Below are positions 25,946-34,024 of a stretch of 64,000 bases of DNA, in pieces; positions within the stretch are counted from its first letter, which is position 1, and each line of letters starts with the position of its first letter. Origin of the DNA: Actinocatenispora sp036503555 (GTDB lineage Bacteria; Actinomycetota; Actinomycetes; Mycobacteriales; Micromonosporaceae); assembly GCA_036503555.1 (NCBI GenBank), contig DASXWQ010000042.1, forward strand, positions 124,001-188,000. The letters are read 5' to 3'. The translations under genes were made by a program, and so were the position numbers. The notes beneath the pieces were generated by a model. That model was not told where the DNA came from, did no database searches, and saw only the letters and a list, made by a program, of their open reading frames with translations.

Positions 25946-26863
25946 TCAGGCGGTGGCGACGTCGACGTCGGCGCGCAGCAGGTGCCGGCGCAGGAACGAC
26001 AGCTCCGCCTCGACCGCCCGCTCGTGCCCGTCGAGGAACGGCGCGTAGTGCCCGCCGGGCATCCGCACCAGCTCACCGCGCGGCGCCCGGCGTACGGCCC
26101 GGGCGGACGGCTCGGCGAGCGCGACCTGGTCCTGGTCGCAGACCAGCACGAGCAGCGGGCACCGGATCCGCGGGACCACGCGCCCCGGCCGGTACGTGCC
26201 GATGCTCAGCACCGCGCGGGCGGCGACCTCCTGCCGCCACTCGGGGTACCGGTCGGCGCGCAGGGCGCGCGTGCCGTCGAGCGCGTCCGGCGCGTTGAGC
26301 AGCGCGACCGTCCCGGGCGGGGCAGCCAGCGGGATGAGCCGCGGCGCCCGCCCGAGGCGGCCACCGACCGCGTCGAGGACGGCGCGCCCGGTGAGGCGCA
26401 GCATCGCCCCCGGCCGCTGGTAGCGCGCGGCGTTCCGGCTGAGGGCGACACCGTCGACGTTCGGGGTCTGCGCGATCACCGCGGCGAGCCGGTCGTCGGC
26501 GGCGGCGACGCGCAGCACGTGGCCGCCGGACGCGGAGAACGCCCACAGCGCGATCCGCGCGGGGTCGATGCCGGGCAGGCTTCGCGCGTACCCGATGGCG
26601 GCGTGCCAGTCGTCGATCTGGTCGGCGATGCGGGCGACCTGCCGCGGATCGCCGGTGCTCTCGCCGAAGTTGCGGTAGTCGAAGGCGAGGACGCCGATGC
26701 CGGCCTCGGCGAACCGGGGCGCGAACAGGTCGGTGCCGGGCCCCTTCGGTACGCCGAGGCCGCCGGCCATGATCACGCAAGCACCGGTGGTGCCGGGGTA
26801 GTACCACGCGGCGTAGTCGATGTCGCCGCGGACGAATCGCACCGCTTCGCGGGTGACGGACAT
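25946..26863 (-). CDS. Alpha/beta hydrolase
   Basis: This predicts 305 residues from the ATG at 26863. The fold is clear: oxyanion part IMAGGLGVPKG, FDYRNFGES, nucleophile elbow AFSASGG, acid in VLVCDQDQVA and His in MPGGHYAPF. There is no signal peptide. It is probably controlled by the TetR encoded upstream, since an inverted repeat operator lies in the 66 bases between them. The substrate is unknown. Confidence 0.85.
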   Translation of the reverse strand: MSVTREAVRFVRGDIDYAAWYYPGTTGACVIMAGGLGVPKGPGTDLFAPRFAEAGIGVLAFDYRNFGESTGDPRQVARIADQIDDWHAAIGYARSLPGIDPARIALWAFSASGGHVLRVAAADDRLAAVIAQTPNVDGVALSRNAARYQRPGAMLRLTGRAVLDAVGGRLGRAPRLIPLAAPPGTVALLNAPDALDGTRALRADRYPEWRQEVAARAVLSIGTYRPGRVVPRIRCPLLVLVCDQDQVALAEPSARAVRRAPRGELVRMPGGHYAPFLDGHERAVEAELSFLRRHLLRADVDVATA

Positions 26864-26899
26864 CCGTGCACCGCCTTTCGGGGTATCCAGGTTCGCCAA

Positions 26900-26917
26900 G
26901 TGAACCACACGGTTCAC
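26900..26917. promoter_or_regulatory. TetR-type operator upstream of the hydrolase gene
   Basis: GTGAACC ACAC GGTTCAC is a perfect inverted repeat with seven-base arms, located between tetR and the hydrolase gene, 37-54 bases before the hydrolase ATG. Confidence 0.75.
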
Positions 26918-26929
26918 ATTGACGTCCAG

Positions 26930-27529
26930 CTACCCCGCCACCTCCTCCCGATCCAGCGCCCGGCTCAACGCCGCGAACCCGGCATCGATCCCGGCGGCGT
27001 CCCCGCCCGTCGCCCGGTGGATCAGGAACCCACGCAGCGTCGCCAGGATCATCTGCGCCACCTCGTGCTTCCGACCGTCCGGCCAGCCCGGCGGACACAG
27101 ACCCAGCAGCGTCGGCAGGTACTGCTGCGACGCGCCGCGCCCCAGCTCCGCGTACCGCTCCGGGTCGTACATGGTCAGGCCGATCGCCTGGTCCAGCACC
27201 CGGGACTCCTCGCCGACGAGCACCGGCCACACCGCGCGTACCCGGGCCGACAGCGAACCCTCGGCGGCGACCGCAGCCAGCGCGTTGTCGATCCGTCTCC
27301 CGCGCAGCGCGAGGATCGCCTGCGTCAACAGGTCGTCGACGCCCTCGAAGTGGTACAGCAGGACCTTGTGCGTGGTGCCCGCGGCGCGCGCCGCCCGACG
27401 CAACGAGAAGTCCACCAGGCCGTTGACCGCCAGGTCGTCGGTCACCCGCGCCAGCAGCTCACGACGACGCGCCTCGCCGCGCCGCGACCCCACCGACCGC
27501 CGGTACCCGGCGCGCCCGTCCTCGTCCAT
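26930..27529 (-). CDS. TetR-family regulator
   Basis: This predicts 199 residues. The N-terminal HTH reads LARVTDDLAVNGLVDFSLRRAARAAGTTHKVLLYHFEGVDDLL. The C-terminal ligand domain is not assignable. The next gene on the same strand is the hydrolase, and the palindrome between them is the likely target site; the inducer may be the hydrolase substrate. Confidence 0.88.
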   Translation of the reverse strand: MDEDGRAGYRRSVGSRRGEARRRELLARVTDDLAVNGLVDFSLRRAARAAGTTHKVLLYHFEGVDDLLTQAILALRGRRIDNALAAVAAEGSLSARVRAVWPVLVGEESRVLDQAIGLTMYDPERYAELGRGASQQYLPTLLGLCPPGWPDGRKHEVAQMILATLRGFLIHRATGGDAAGIDAGFAALSRALDREEVAG

Positions 27530-27553
27530 CGCCCACCCGTCCTCACCGTCGAC

Positions 27554-27588
27554 AAAGGGGAGCCGGTCGAGACGACCGACTCCCCTTT
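27554..27588 (-). terminator. Intrinsic terminator after nrdJ
   Basis: AAAGGGGAG and CTCCCCTTT pair around an inner GGTCG AGA CGACC stem. On the minus strand it starts 43 bases after the nrdJ stop and its right arm ends in TTT. Confidence 0.8.
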
Positions 27589-27630
27589 CCTACCAACGAA
27601 TCCGCGGGCCGTACCCCCGGAACCGTGGCG

Positions 27631-30486
27631 TCAGCTGCAACCCGACGTGGAGCCGCAACCCTCGCAGACGTAGCAACTGCCGGCCGGACGCATCTTCGTA
27701 CCGCAGGTGAAGCACAGCGGCGCGTCGGCGGCCTTGCCCTGCACCGCCTCCAGCAGCTCGGTCGACGAACCGGCGCGTACGGCCGGCGTGGCGACCGGCG
27801 CCGGCTCCTCGACCCGGCGCTCCGCGGTCGGCGCCGACGCGGCCAGCCCGGCCAGGTCCACCCCGTCCTCGTCGGCGTGCACCGACGCCGGGTCCTCCCC
27901 GCGTACCTCCGCGGCCCGCTCGGCCGACGTCAGGATGCCCAGCTCGGCCCGCTGGTCGAACGGCAGGAAGTCCAGCGCCAGCCGGCGGAACACGTAGTCC
28001 ATCACCGAGTTCGCGATGCGGATGTCCGGGTCGTCGGTCATGCCCGCCGGCTCGAACCGCATGTTGACGAACTTCTCCACGTACGTCTCCAGCGGCACCC
28101 CATACTGCAGGGCCACCGAGATCGCCACCGAGAACGCGTCCATCACGCCGGCCAGCGTCGAACCCTGCTTGCCCAGCTTCAGGAACACCTCGCCGATACC
28201 GTCGTCCGGGTACGACGAGGCGGTGAGGTAACCCTCCGCGCCCGCCACCGAGAACGACGTGGTCCGCGACGGCCGCGACTTCGGCAGCCGCTTGCGCACC
28301 GGCCGGTACTCCACGACCTCCCTCGGCGCCTCCGCCTTCGCCACGTCCTTCTTCTTCGCCGACAGCGGCTGGCCGACCTTGCAGTTGTCCCGGTAGATCG
28401 CCAGCGCCTTCAGGCCCAGCTTCCAGCCCTGCAGGTAGACGTCCTCGATGTCGGCGACCGTCGCGGACTCCGGCAGGTTCACCGTCTTGGAGATCGCGCC
28501 GGACAGGAACGGCTGCAGCGCCGCCATCATCCGCACGTGCCCCATCGGCCGGATCGACCGCTCACCCATCGCGCAGTCGAACACCTCGTAGTGCTCCTGG
28601 CGCAGGCCCGGCGCGTCCACCACGTGCCCGTGCTCGGCGATGTACTCGACGATCGCTTCGACCTGCTCCTCCTGGTACCCCAGGGAACGCAGCGCCCGCG
28701 GCACCGTCTGGTTGACGATCTGCATCGAGCCGCCGCCGACCAGCTTTTTGAACTTCACCAGCGCCAGGTCCGGCTCGACACCCGTCGTGTCGCAGTCCAT
28801 CGCCAGGCCGATCGTGCCCGTCGGCGCCAGCAGCGACGCCTGCGCGTTGCGCCAGCCGTTGCGCTCACCGATCGCGAGACCGCGCTGCCACTCCTCGCCC
28901 GCCGCGGCCAGGATCCGCCGGTCCTCGTCGCCGACCGGGCGTACCTCGTCGTTGGCGGCGGCGTGCTTGCGCATCACGCGGGTGTGCGCGGTCGCGTTGC
29001 GCGCGTAGCCGTCGTACGCGCCGACGACACCCGCCAGCTCCGCCGACCGCCGGTACGACACGCCGGTCATCAGCGACGTGATCGCCGCCGACACCGCCCG
29101 GCCACCGTCCGAGTCGTACGCGTGCGCGGTCGCCATCAGCAGCGCGCCCAGGTTCGCGTACCCGATGCCGAGCTGCCGGTACGCCCGCGTCGTCTCGCCG
29201 ATCGCCTCCGTCGGGAAGTCCGCGAAGCAGATCGAGATGTCCATCGCCGTGAACACCAGCTCGACCGACCGGACGAACCTGTCCACGTCGAACGTGTTGT
29301 CGTCACGCAGGAACTTCATCAGGTTCATCGACGCCAGGTTGCACGACGAGTTGTCCAGCGACAGGTACTCCGAGCACGGGTTCGACGCCGTGATCCGGCC
29401 GGTCTCCGGGTTCGTGTGCCAGTCGTTGATCGTGTCGTCGTACTGCAGGCCCGGGTCGGCGCACTCCCACGCGGCCTGCCCGATCTTGCCGAACAGCTCC
29501 CTGGCCCGGATCGTCTCGATGATCTCGCCGGTGGTCCGGGACCGCAGCCCGAACTCGGCGTCGTCCTCGACCGCCTGCATGAACTCGTCGGTGACCCGCA
29601 CCGAGTTGTTCGCGTTCTGGTACTGGACGCTGGTGATGTCCTTGCCGCCGAGGTCCATGTCGAAGCCGGCGTCCCGCAGCGCGCGGATCTTGTTCTCCTC
29701 GCGCGCCTTCGTCTGCACGAACTCCTCGACGTCCGGATGGTCCACGTCGAGCACGACCATCTTCGCCGCGCGCCGCGTCGCGCCGCCCGACTTGATCGTC
29801 CCGGCGCTCGCGTCCGCCCCGCGCATGAAGCTCACCGGCCCGGACGCGGTCCCGCCGGACGACAGCAGCTCCTTCGACGACCGGATCCGCGACAGGTTCA
29901 GCCCGGCGCCGGAGCCGCCCTTGAAGATCAGCCCCTCCTCCCGGTACCAGTTCAGGATGGAGTCCATCGAGTCGTCGACCGACAGGATGAAGCAGGCGCT
30001 GACCTGCTGCGCCGACGACGTACCGACGTTGAACCAGACCGGCGAGTTGAAGCTGAAGTACTGGTGGACCAGCATCCACGTCAGCTCGTGCTCGAAGATC
30101 TCGGCGTCCGCCGGGCTGGCGAAGTAGCCGAACTCCTCGCCCGCCTTCCGGTACGTCTTGACGACCCGGTCGACGAGCTGCTTCAGGCTCCACTCGCGCT
30201 GCGGCGAACCGACCGCGCCGCGGAAGTACTTCGACGTGACGATGTTCGTGGCGTTGACGCTCCAGAAGTCGGGGAACTCCACGCCGCGCTGCTCGAAGTT
30301 GACCGACCCGTCCCGCCAGTTCGTCATCACGACGTCCCGGCGCTCCCAGGTGATCTCGTCGTACGGGTGGACACCGTCGGTCGTCCACACCCGCTCGATG
30401 GTCAGGCCCTTACCCTGCCGTTTCTTCGCCCCCCGTTGGCTCTTACTGCCTGTCGCATCGGGCGAGGTGCCCACCGCCTCGGTCAT
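27631..30486 (-). CDS. nrdJ: Vitamin B12-dependent ribonucleotide reductase (class II)
   Basis: This predicts 951 residues, the usual actinobacterial length. The RNR catalytic core is visible: VSACFILSVDDSMDSILNW, GGSGAGLNLSRIRS, NPCSEYLSLDNSSCNLASMNL (active-site Cys loop), APTGTIGLAMDCDTTGVEPD. The C-terminal tail has a CxxC-rich zinc-type end, CFTCGTK and CYVCEGCGSTSGC. It reduces ribonucleoside diphosphates to deoxyribonucleotides with adenosylcobalamin, without oxygen. The ATG at 30486 has GAGGGGGA upstream. nrdR lies upstream on the same strand, as in Streptomyces nrdRJ. I see no cobalamin riboswitch in the 363 bases between them. Confidence 0.97.
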   Translation of the reverse strand: MTEAVGTSPDATGSKSQRGAKKRQGKGLTIERVWTTDGVHPYDEITWERRDVVMTNWRDGSVNFEQRGVEFPDFWSVNATNIVTSKYFRGAVGSPQREWSLKQLVDRVVKTYRKAGEEFGYFASPADAEIFEHELTWMLVHQYFSFNSPVWFNVGTSSAQQVSACFILSVDDSMDSILNWYREEGLIFKGGSGAGLNLSRIRSSKELLSSGGTASGPVSFMRGADASAGTIKSGGATRRAAKMVVLDVDHPDVEEFVQTKAREENKIRALRDAGFDMDLGGKDITSVQYQNANNSVRVTDEFMQAVEDDAEFGLRSRTTGEIIETIRARELFGKIGQAAWECADPGLQYDDTINDWHTNPETGRITASNPCSEYLSLDNSSCNLASMNLMKFLRDDNTFDVDRFVRSVELVFTAMDISICFADFPTEAIGETTRAYRQLGIGYANLGALLMATAHAYDSDGGRAVSAAITSLMTGVSYRRSAELAGVVGAYDGYARNATAHTRVMRKHAAANDEVRPVGDEDRRILAAAGEEWQRGLAIGERNGWRNAQASLLAPTGTIGLAMDCDTTGVEPDLALVKFKKLVGGGSMQIVNQTVPRALRSLGYQEEQVEAIVEYIAEHGHVVDAPGLRQEHYEVFDCAMGERSIRPMGHVRMMAALQPFLSGAISKTVNLPESATVADIEDVYLQGWKLGLKALAIYRDNCKVGQPLSAKKKDVAKAEAPREVVEYRPVRKRLPKSRPSRTTSFSVAGAEGYLTASSYPDDGIGEVFLKLGKQGSTLAGVMDAFSVAISVALQYGVPLETYVEKFVNMRFEPAGMTDDPDIRIANSVMDYVFRRLALDFLPFDQRAELGILTSAERAAEVRGEDPASVHADEDGVDLAGLAASAPTAERRVEEPAPVATPAVRAGSSTELLEAVQGKAADAPLCFTCGTKMRPAGSCYVCEGCGSTSGCS

Positions 30487-30786
30487 CGTCTTCCCCCTCT
30501 TCGCCGCGCGTGCTCCGCGCATCGCTCCGTGTCCCGTTCCGCCGCCGGTCCACCCCGGCGGCTTCGCCTCGGCCGCTGTGCGTTGTGCGTTCGTGTTGCC
30601 GCGGTACCACGTCGTCGCCGACGCGCCGCCTGACGCACGACCACGCCCGGTCGCCGCGGCGGCGCCACGGTCCGTTCGGTTCGGTCGTGTTGCTGTTGTC
30701 GCTGATCTGTCTGGGCCAACCGATGGGGGCCGTCCGATCCGACCCACGCCACCGCGCGAGCCTCGGACGGCGGCCCGGTTCCGGTG

Positions 30787-30850
30787 CCGGTTTCCCGTGG
30801 CGCCGGTTTCCGGTGGCCCCGGTTTCCGGTGGCCCCGGTTTCCAGTGACT
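30787..30850. repeat. Four tandem 16-bp units between nrdR and nrdJ
   Basis: Units of CCGGTTTCCGGTGGCC start at 30787, 30803, 30819 and 30835; the middle two are identical and the outer two differ at three or four bases. The last unit reaches the nrdR stop (30850). The rest of the 363-base gap 30487-30849 shows no gene. Confidence 0.85.
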
Positions 30851-31521
30851 CAGCCGCCGGAGACCCGGGCCGGTCTGCCGCCGGTACCGTCGCTCGCGGT
30901 CGAGCGGGCCGCCGGCACGCGCTGCCGTCCGGGCTCGGGCTCGGGGCCCGCCCGCTCGCCCGAGCCACCACCGCCAGGATCACCGCCGCCGGGGCGTCCG
31001 GCCTCACGGCCACCGGCGCTACCGCCGCCGCCGTCTCCGGCGGGCGAGGCATCTCCGGTGGGCGGGGCGTCTCCGGCGCGCGAGGCGCGCAGCGTGGCGA
31101 TCTCGTGTTCGAAGTCGGCCAGCGTGTCGAACGATCGGTACACGCTGGCGAACCGCAGGTAAGCCACCTCGTCGAGCTCACGCAGCGGACCGAGGATCGC
31201 CAGGCCCACGTCGTGGCTGGGCACCTCGGCGGCACCACGGGCGCGCACGCCCTCCTCCACCCGCTGCGACAGCACGGCGAGGTCGTCGTCGTTCACCGGC
31301 CGGCCCTGGCACGCCTTGCGTACCCCGGACATCACCTTTGCCCGGCTGAACGGCTCGGTCACTCCGCTGCGCTTCACCACCGCGAGGACCGCCTCCTCGA
31401 CCGTGGTGAACCGCTTGCCGCAGTCCTGGCAGGCCCGCCGGCGACGGATGAGCTGACCGTCCTCGGCCTCCCGGGAGTCGACCACCCGGGACTCGGGATG
31501 CCGACAGTACGGACACCGCAC
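30850..31521 (-). CDS. nrdR: Transcriptional repressor NrdR with a long C-terminal tail
   Basis: This predicts 223 residues from a GTG with GAGGAGG nine bases upstream. The N-terminal zinc ribbon is typical, MRCPYCRHPESRVVDSREAEDG...RRACQDCGKRFTT, followed by the ATP-cone (VVKRSGVTEPFSRAKVMSGVRKACQGRPV) and VYRSFDTLADFEHEI. NrdR is normally about 150-170 residues; here about 70 Gly/Pro/Glu-rich residues follow. NrdR binds paired boxes when dATP is high and represses RNR genes. It heads the nrdR-nrdJ operon, and two box-like sites lie in its own promoter region. Confidence 0.95.
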   Translation of the reverse strand: MRCPYCRHPESRVVDSREAEDGQLIRRRRACQDCGKRFTTVEEAVLAVVKRSGVTEPFSRAKVMSGVRKACQGRPVNDDDLAVLSQRVEEGVRARGAAEVPSHDVGLAILGPLRELDEVAYLRFASVYRSFDTLADFEHEIATLRASRAGDAPPTGDASPAGDGGGGSAGGREAGRPGGGDPGGGGSGERAGPEPEPGRQRVPAARSTASDGTGGRPARVSGG

Positions 31522-31650
31522 GTCGAACACCTCCTCGTCGTCGCGCGCCTGCCCGACCGACCCGGGCGGCCCAAAATCCGGGCAGCCTACTGAGGCCCAC
31601 ACGGGGCTTCCGGCTGGTCGGTTCGGAACTGGACGTCGGGGCCGCTAACC

Positions 31651-31694
31651 CCAACTTATGGATATCTTACAGGGATGTAACTACTACATGTTGG
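31651..31694. promoter_or_regulatory. Paired NrdR-box-like sites upstream of nrdR
   Basis: ACTACATGTTGG (31683-31694) and CCAACTTATGGA (31651-31662) resemble NrdR boxes and are centred 32 bases apart, three helical turns, as expected for NrdR pairs. The surrounding AT-rich GGATATCTTAC may hold the -10. The 299 bases 31522-31820 hold no gene. Confidence 0.55.
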
Positions 31695-31820
31695 GTCTGA
31701 CGCTATTCCGTCGGCCCAGATATCGCAAGCTGACAGGCAGTTCGGCGTGTCACTTCCACCCACCCTGGTGACAGCACCGGGCAAGCCGGACAGAAGGCGT
31801 CGGCCGGCCCGTGCGACTGC

Positions 31821-32666
31821 TCAACCGGCGGCCGGGATGGCCAGTTCCTGTCCCGGATAGATCGTGTACCCGGAGAGGTGGTTGAGGCGGCGAATCCGCT
31901 CGATCGTGGCGATCGGATCGCGGGAGGGAGCGTACCGGTCGGCGAGAGTCCAGAGCGTGTCGCCCTGGTGTACCTCGACGCGCCGGGGCGTCGGCTCGGC
32001 CCCGCCCGGGCTGCCGACCAGCAGGCCGAGCCCGAGGGCCAGCAGCGCGACCGCCAGACCCACCACGAACCTGCCCCGCCGGGTCAGCCGCACCGGCCGC
32101 CCGGACCGTGCCCGCGACCTCCCGGCGGGCGCCCGACCGACCCTTCGCCGCTCGATGCCCTGTCGCTTGACGCCCCGCCGCTCGACGCCCTGCCGCTCGA
32201 CGCCCTGCCGCTCGACGCCAAGCCGCTCGTTGCCAAGCCGCTCGATGCCCTGCCGCTCGACGCGTCGCCGCTCGACGTACGACCGCTCGGCGCGTGACTG
32301 CTCGGTGCGTGCCCGGTCGGCGGTCGGCGAGTTGGCTGCCGACCGGGCCGAGCCCGGCTGCACCGATGCGGGTCCCGACGAACCCCGGGCCGGTCGGCGC
32401 TCAGCCCGCGCGTCGCGGCCGCCCGACCCGACGGGGCGACGCCTCTCACTCGGCCCGACGGCACCGCCGCCGCCATCACGACCGGCATCCCGGTCCACAC
32501 AGCCCTGGATCAGCCGAAGGCGCGGCCGGGCGGCGCGATCGGATCCTCGGTCACCGGCCCGGATCGGGCGACGCCGAGCCTGCCGGCGCCTACCACCACC
32601 CTCGGCCGCATCCGCATGACGGCGGTCCGCACTTCCCCCCGAGGCCGCCCCGTACCCTGCCGCCAT
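31821..32666 (-). CDS. LysM-domain membrane protein beside lexA (SOS cell-division inhibitor candidate)
   Basis: This predicts 281 residues; the ATG at 32666 has GGGGGAG five bases upstream. A long basic N-terminal region (about 205 residues) contains roughly nine pentapeptides of the type (V/I)ER(Q/R/L)G, then a transmembrane helix FVVGLAVALLALGLGLLVG and an outer LysM domain VEVHQGDTLWTLADRYAPSRDP...IYPGQELAIP. LysM proteins divergent from lexA (YneA in Bacillus, Rv2719c in M. tuberculosis) block division during SOS. The two LexA boxes 34-65 bases upstream support that role here. The highly charged repeat arm is unusual for the family. Confidence 0.8.
   Translation of the reverse strand: MAAGYGAASGGSADRRHADAAEGGGRRRQARRRPIRAGDRGSDRAARPRLRLIQGCVDRDAGRDGGGGAVGPSERRRPVGSGGRDARAERRPARGSSGPASVQPGSARSAANSPTADRARTEQSRAERSYVERRRVERQGIERLGNERLGVERQGVERQGVERRGVKRQGIERRRVGRAPAGRSRARSGRPVRLTRRGRFVVGLAVALLALGLGLLVGSPGGAEPTPRRVEVHQGDTLWTLADRYAPSRDPIATIERIRRLNHLSGYTIYPGQELAIPAAG
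32145..32294 (-). repeat. 15-bp coding minisatellite in the LysM gene
   Basis: About ten imperfect copies of CTCGACGCCCTGCCG (plus-strand reading) encode the pentapeptide repeat (V/I)ERQG and variants (GNER, GVKR). The unit length keeps the frame. Confidence 0.8.
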
Positions 32667-32699
32667 CGTTACTCCCCCAAAGGAACGACTTCCGCAAGA

Positions 32700-32731
32700 T
32701 CGAACGCACGTTCGATCGAACGCACGTACGA
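32700..32731. promoter_or_regulatory. Two adjacent LexA (SOS) boxes
   Basis: TCGAACGCACGTTCGA (32700-32715) is a perfect match to the actinobacterial consensus TCGAAC-N4-GTTCGA, and TCGAACGCACGTACGA (32716-32731) follows directly with one mismatch. They lie between the divergent LysM gene and lexA, close to the LysM start. Confidence 0.92.
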
Positions 32732-32779
32732 TTCATACCAGCGGCGGGGCCCGAAATCGAGAGCTTGTCGGCGTGTCTC

Positions 32780-32795
32780 TCGAACACATGTTTGG
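32780..32795. promoter_or_regulatory. Third LexA box
   Basis: TCGAACACATGTTTGG matches the LexA consensus with an intact left half and two changes on the right, about 175 bases before the lexA start, consistent with autoregulation. The 304 bases 32667-32970 hold only these regulatory sites. Confidence 0.7.
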
Positions 32796-32970
32796 CATGT
32801 GGCGGATGTGCCGATACGGTCAACGGTGACGAGGATGCGCGGCGTCCGACGTACCGGTCGGTTGGTCGGTTCGGTTGATTGGTGTCGTCGCCGCGCGGGT
32901 CGGGACCGGGGCCTGTCCGCGGTGCCGGCGGGAGCCCACGGGCTCACCAGACCGATGAAGGGATTCCGAC

Positions 32971-33810
32971 GTGGACGCCGAGCAGGGCCGGGACAGCCGT
33001 TCCGGCGACAGCCACCCCCCCAGGAAGACACGCGGCGGGCGCCCGGCGCGCGTCACCCCGCTGTCCGGGCGTACGGGTGGGCGCCGGCGCGGCACCACCG
33101 GCCCGGAGCGTGCCGACGGCGCGGAGGTGGCGGCGTTCCCCGACGTACCGGCCGAGGAGCTGACCGTCCGGCAGCGTCGGATCCTGGAGGTGATCCGCGA
33201 CTCGATCGACCGCCGCGGCTATCCGCCGAGTGTGCGCGAGATCGGCGAGGCGGTCGGCCTCACCTCACCGTCGAGCGTGGCGTACCAGATGGGGATCCTG
33301 CAGCGCCGGGGCTACCTGCGCCGTGACCCGAACCGGCCGCGGGCCGTCGACATCCGGCCGGTGCGCGGCCACGACGACGCCGGCAACACGCGGGAGGCGG
33401 CGACCACCGACGGCGCACCGCTGAACCCGGTGCCCGAGCCGGCGTACGTGCCGATGGTCGGGCGGATCGCCGCTGGTGGCCCGATCCTCGCCGAGCAGGC
33501 GATCGAGGACGTGTTCCCGCTGCCGCGCGAGCTGGTCGGCGAGGGCACCCTGTTCCTGCTGCGGGTCAGCGGCGACTCGATGGTCGACGCGGCCATCTGC
33601 GACGGCGACTGGGTCGTCGTCCGGCAGCAGCCCGTCGCGGAGTCCGGCGACGTGGTGGCCGCCATGATCGACGGCGAGGCCACCGTGAAGACGTACCGGT
33701 TGCGCGACGGCCACGTCACCCTCGTCCCGCACAACCCCGCGTACGAGCCGATCCCCGGCGACGAGGCCACCATCCTCGGCCGGGTGGTCACCGTGCTCCG
33801 CCGCATCTGA
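32971..33810 (+). CDS. lexA: LexA repressor
   Basis: This predicts 279 residues from a GTG. After a basic 60-residue extension comes the wHTH LTVRQRRILEVIRDSIDRRGYPPSVREIGEAVGLTSPSSVAYQM. The C-terminal S24 peptidase domain has the Ala-Gly cleavage site (GRIAAGGP), catalytic Ser in SGDSMVDAAI and Lys in ATVKTYRL. LexA represses the SOS regulon and self-cleaves when RecA filaments form. A shorter start near residue 55-60 would give the usual ~220-240 residues; I see no stronger Shine-Dalgarno there. Confidence 0.95.
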   Translation: MDAEQGRDSRSGDSHPPRKTRGGRPARVTPLSGRTGGRRRGTTGPERADGAEVAAFPDVPAEELTVRQRRILEVIRDSIDRRGYPPSVREIGEAVGLTSPSSVAYQMGILQRRGYLRRDPNRPRAVDIRPVRGHDDAGNTREAATTDGAPLNPVPEPAYVPMVGRIAAGGPILAEQAIEDVFPLPRELVGEGTLFLLRVSGDSMVDAAICDGDWVVVRQQPVAESGDVVAAMIDGEATVKTYRLRDGHVTLVPHNPAYEPIPGDEATILGRVVTVLRRI

Positions 33811-33829
33811 GCAGTTGGGGGCGCGCGAT

Positions 33830-33880
33830 TGGACACACTATGCCGTTTGGACACACTATGCCGTTTGGGCACACATGCCC
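33830..33880 (+). repeat. 18-bp tandem repeat after lexA
   Basis: TGGACACACTATGCCGTT occurs at 33830 and 33848, with a diverged third copy (TGGGCACACATGCC) from 33866. It starts 20 bases after the lexA stop. Confidence 0.8.
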
Positions 33881-33917
33881 GCGGACAGCGCGGGCCTGGA
33901 TCGCGCGCCTGGCCCCG

Positions 33918-33983
33918 CTGAGGGCGCGGTCCCCGGGCCGGGGGCGTAGCCCCGGGCATCCCCACCTCGTGTCGCGACCCAGC
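33918..33983 (-). repeat. Dispersed GC-rich REP-like element, copy B
   Basis: Read on the minus strand it starts GCTGGGTCGCGACACGA and continues GTGGGG...GGGGCTACGCCCC, aligning with copy A at 21574-21650 apart from a short gap near the end. It lies between the convergent lexA and the gene ending at 34025 and may act as a terminator. Confidence 0.65.
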
Positions 33984-34024
33984 CGGGTGCTGTTGCACCA
34001 CGGCGACCCGTCGCGGGGAGTTGG

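Noticed and set aside
27625..30633. 1002-codon open frame opposite nrdJ
   Set aside because: Shadow of nrdJ, which is clearly the real gene.
30487..30849. Cobalamin riboswitch before nrdJ
   Set aside because: No B12-box-like conserved core was found; only a 16-bp tandem repeat and GC-rich spacer.
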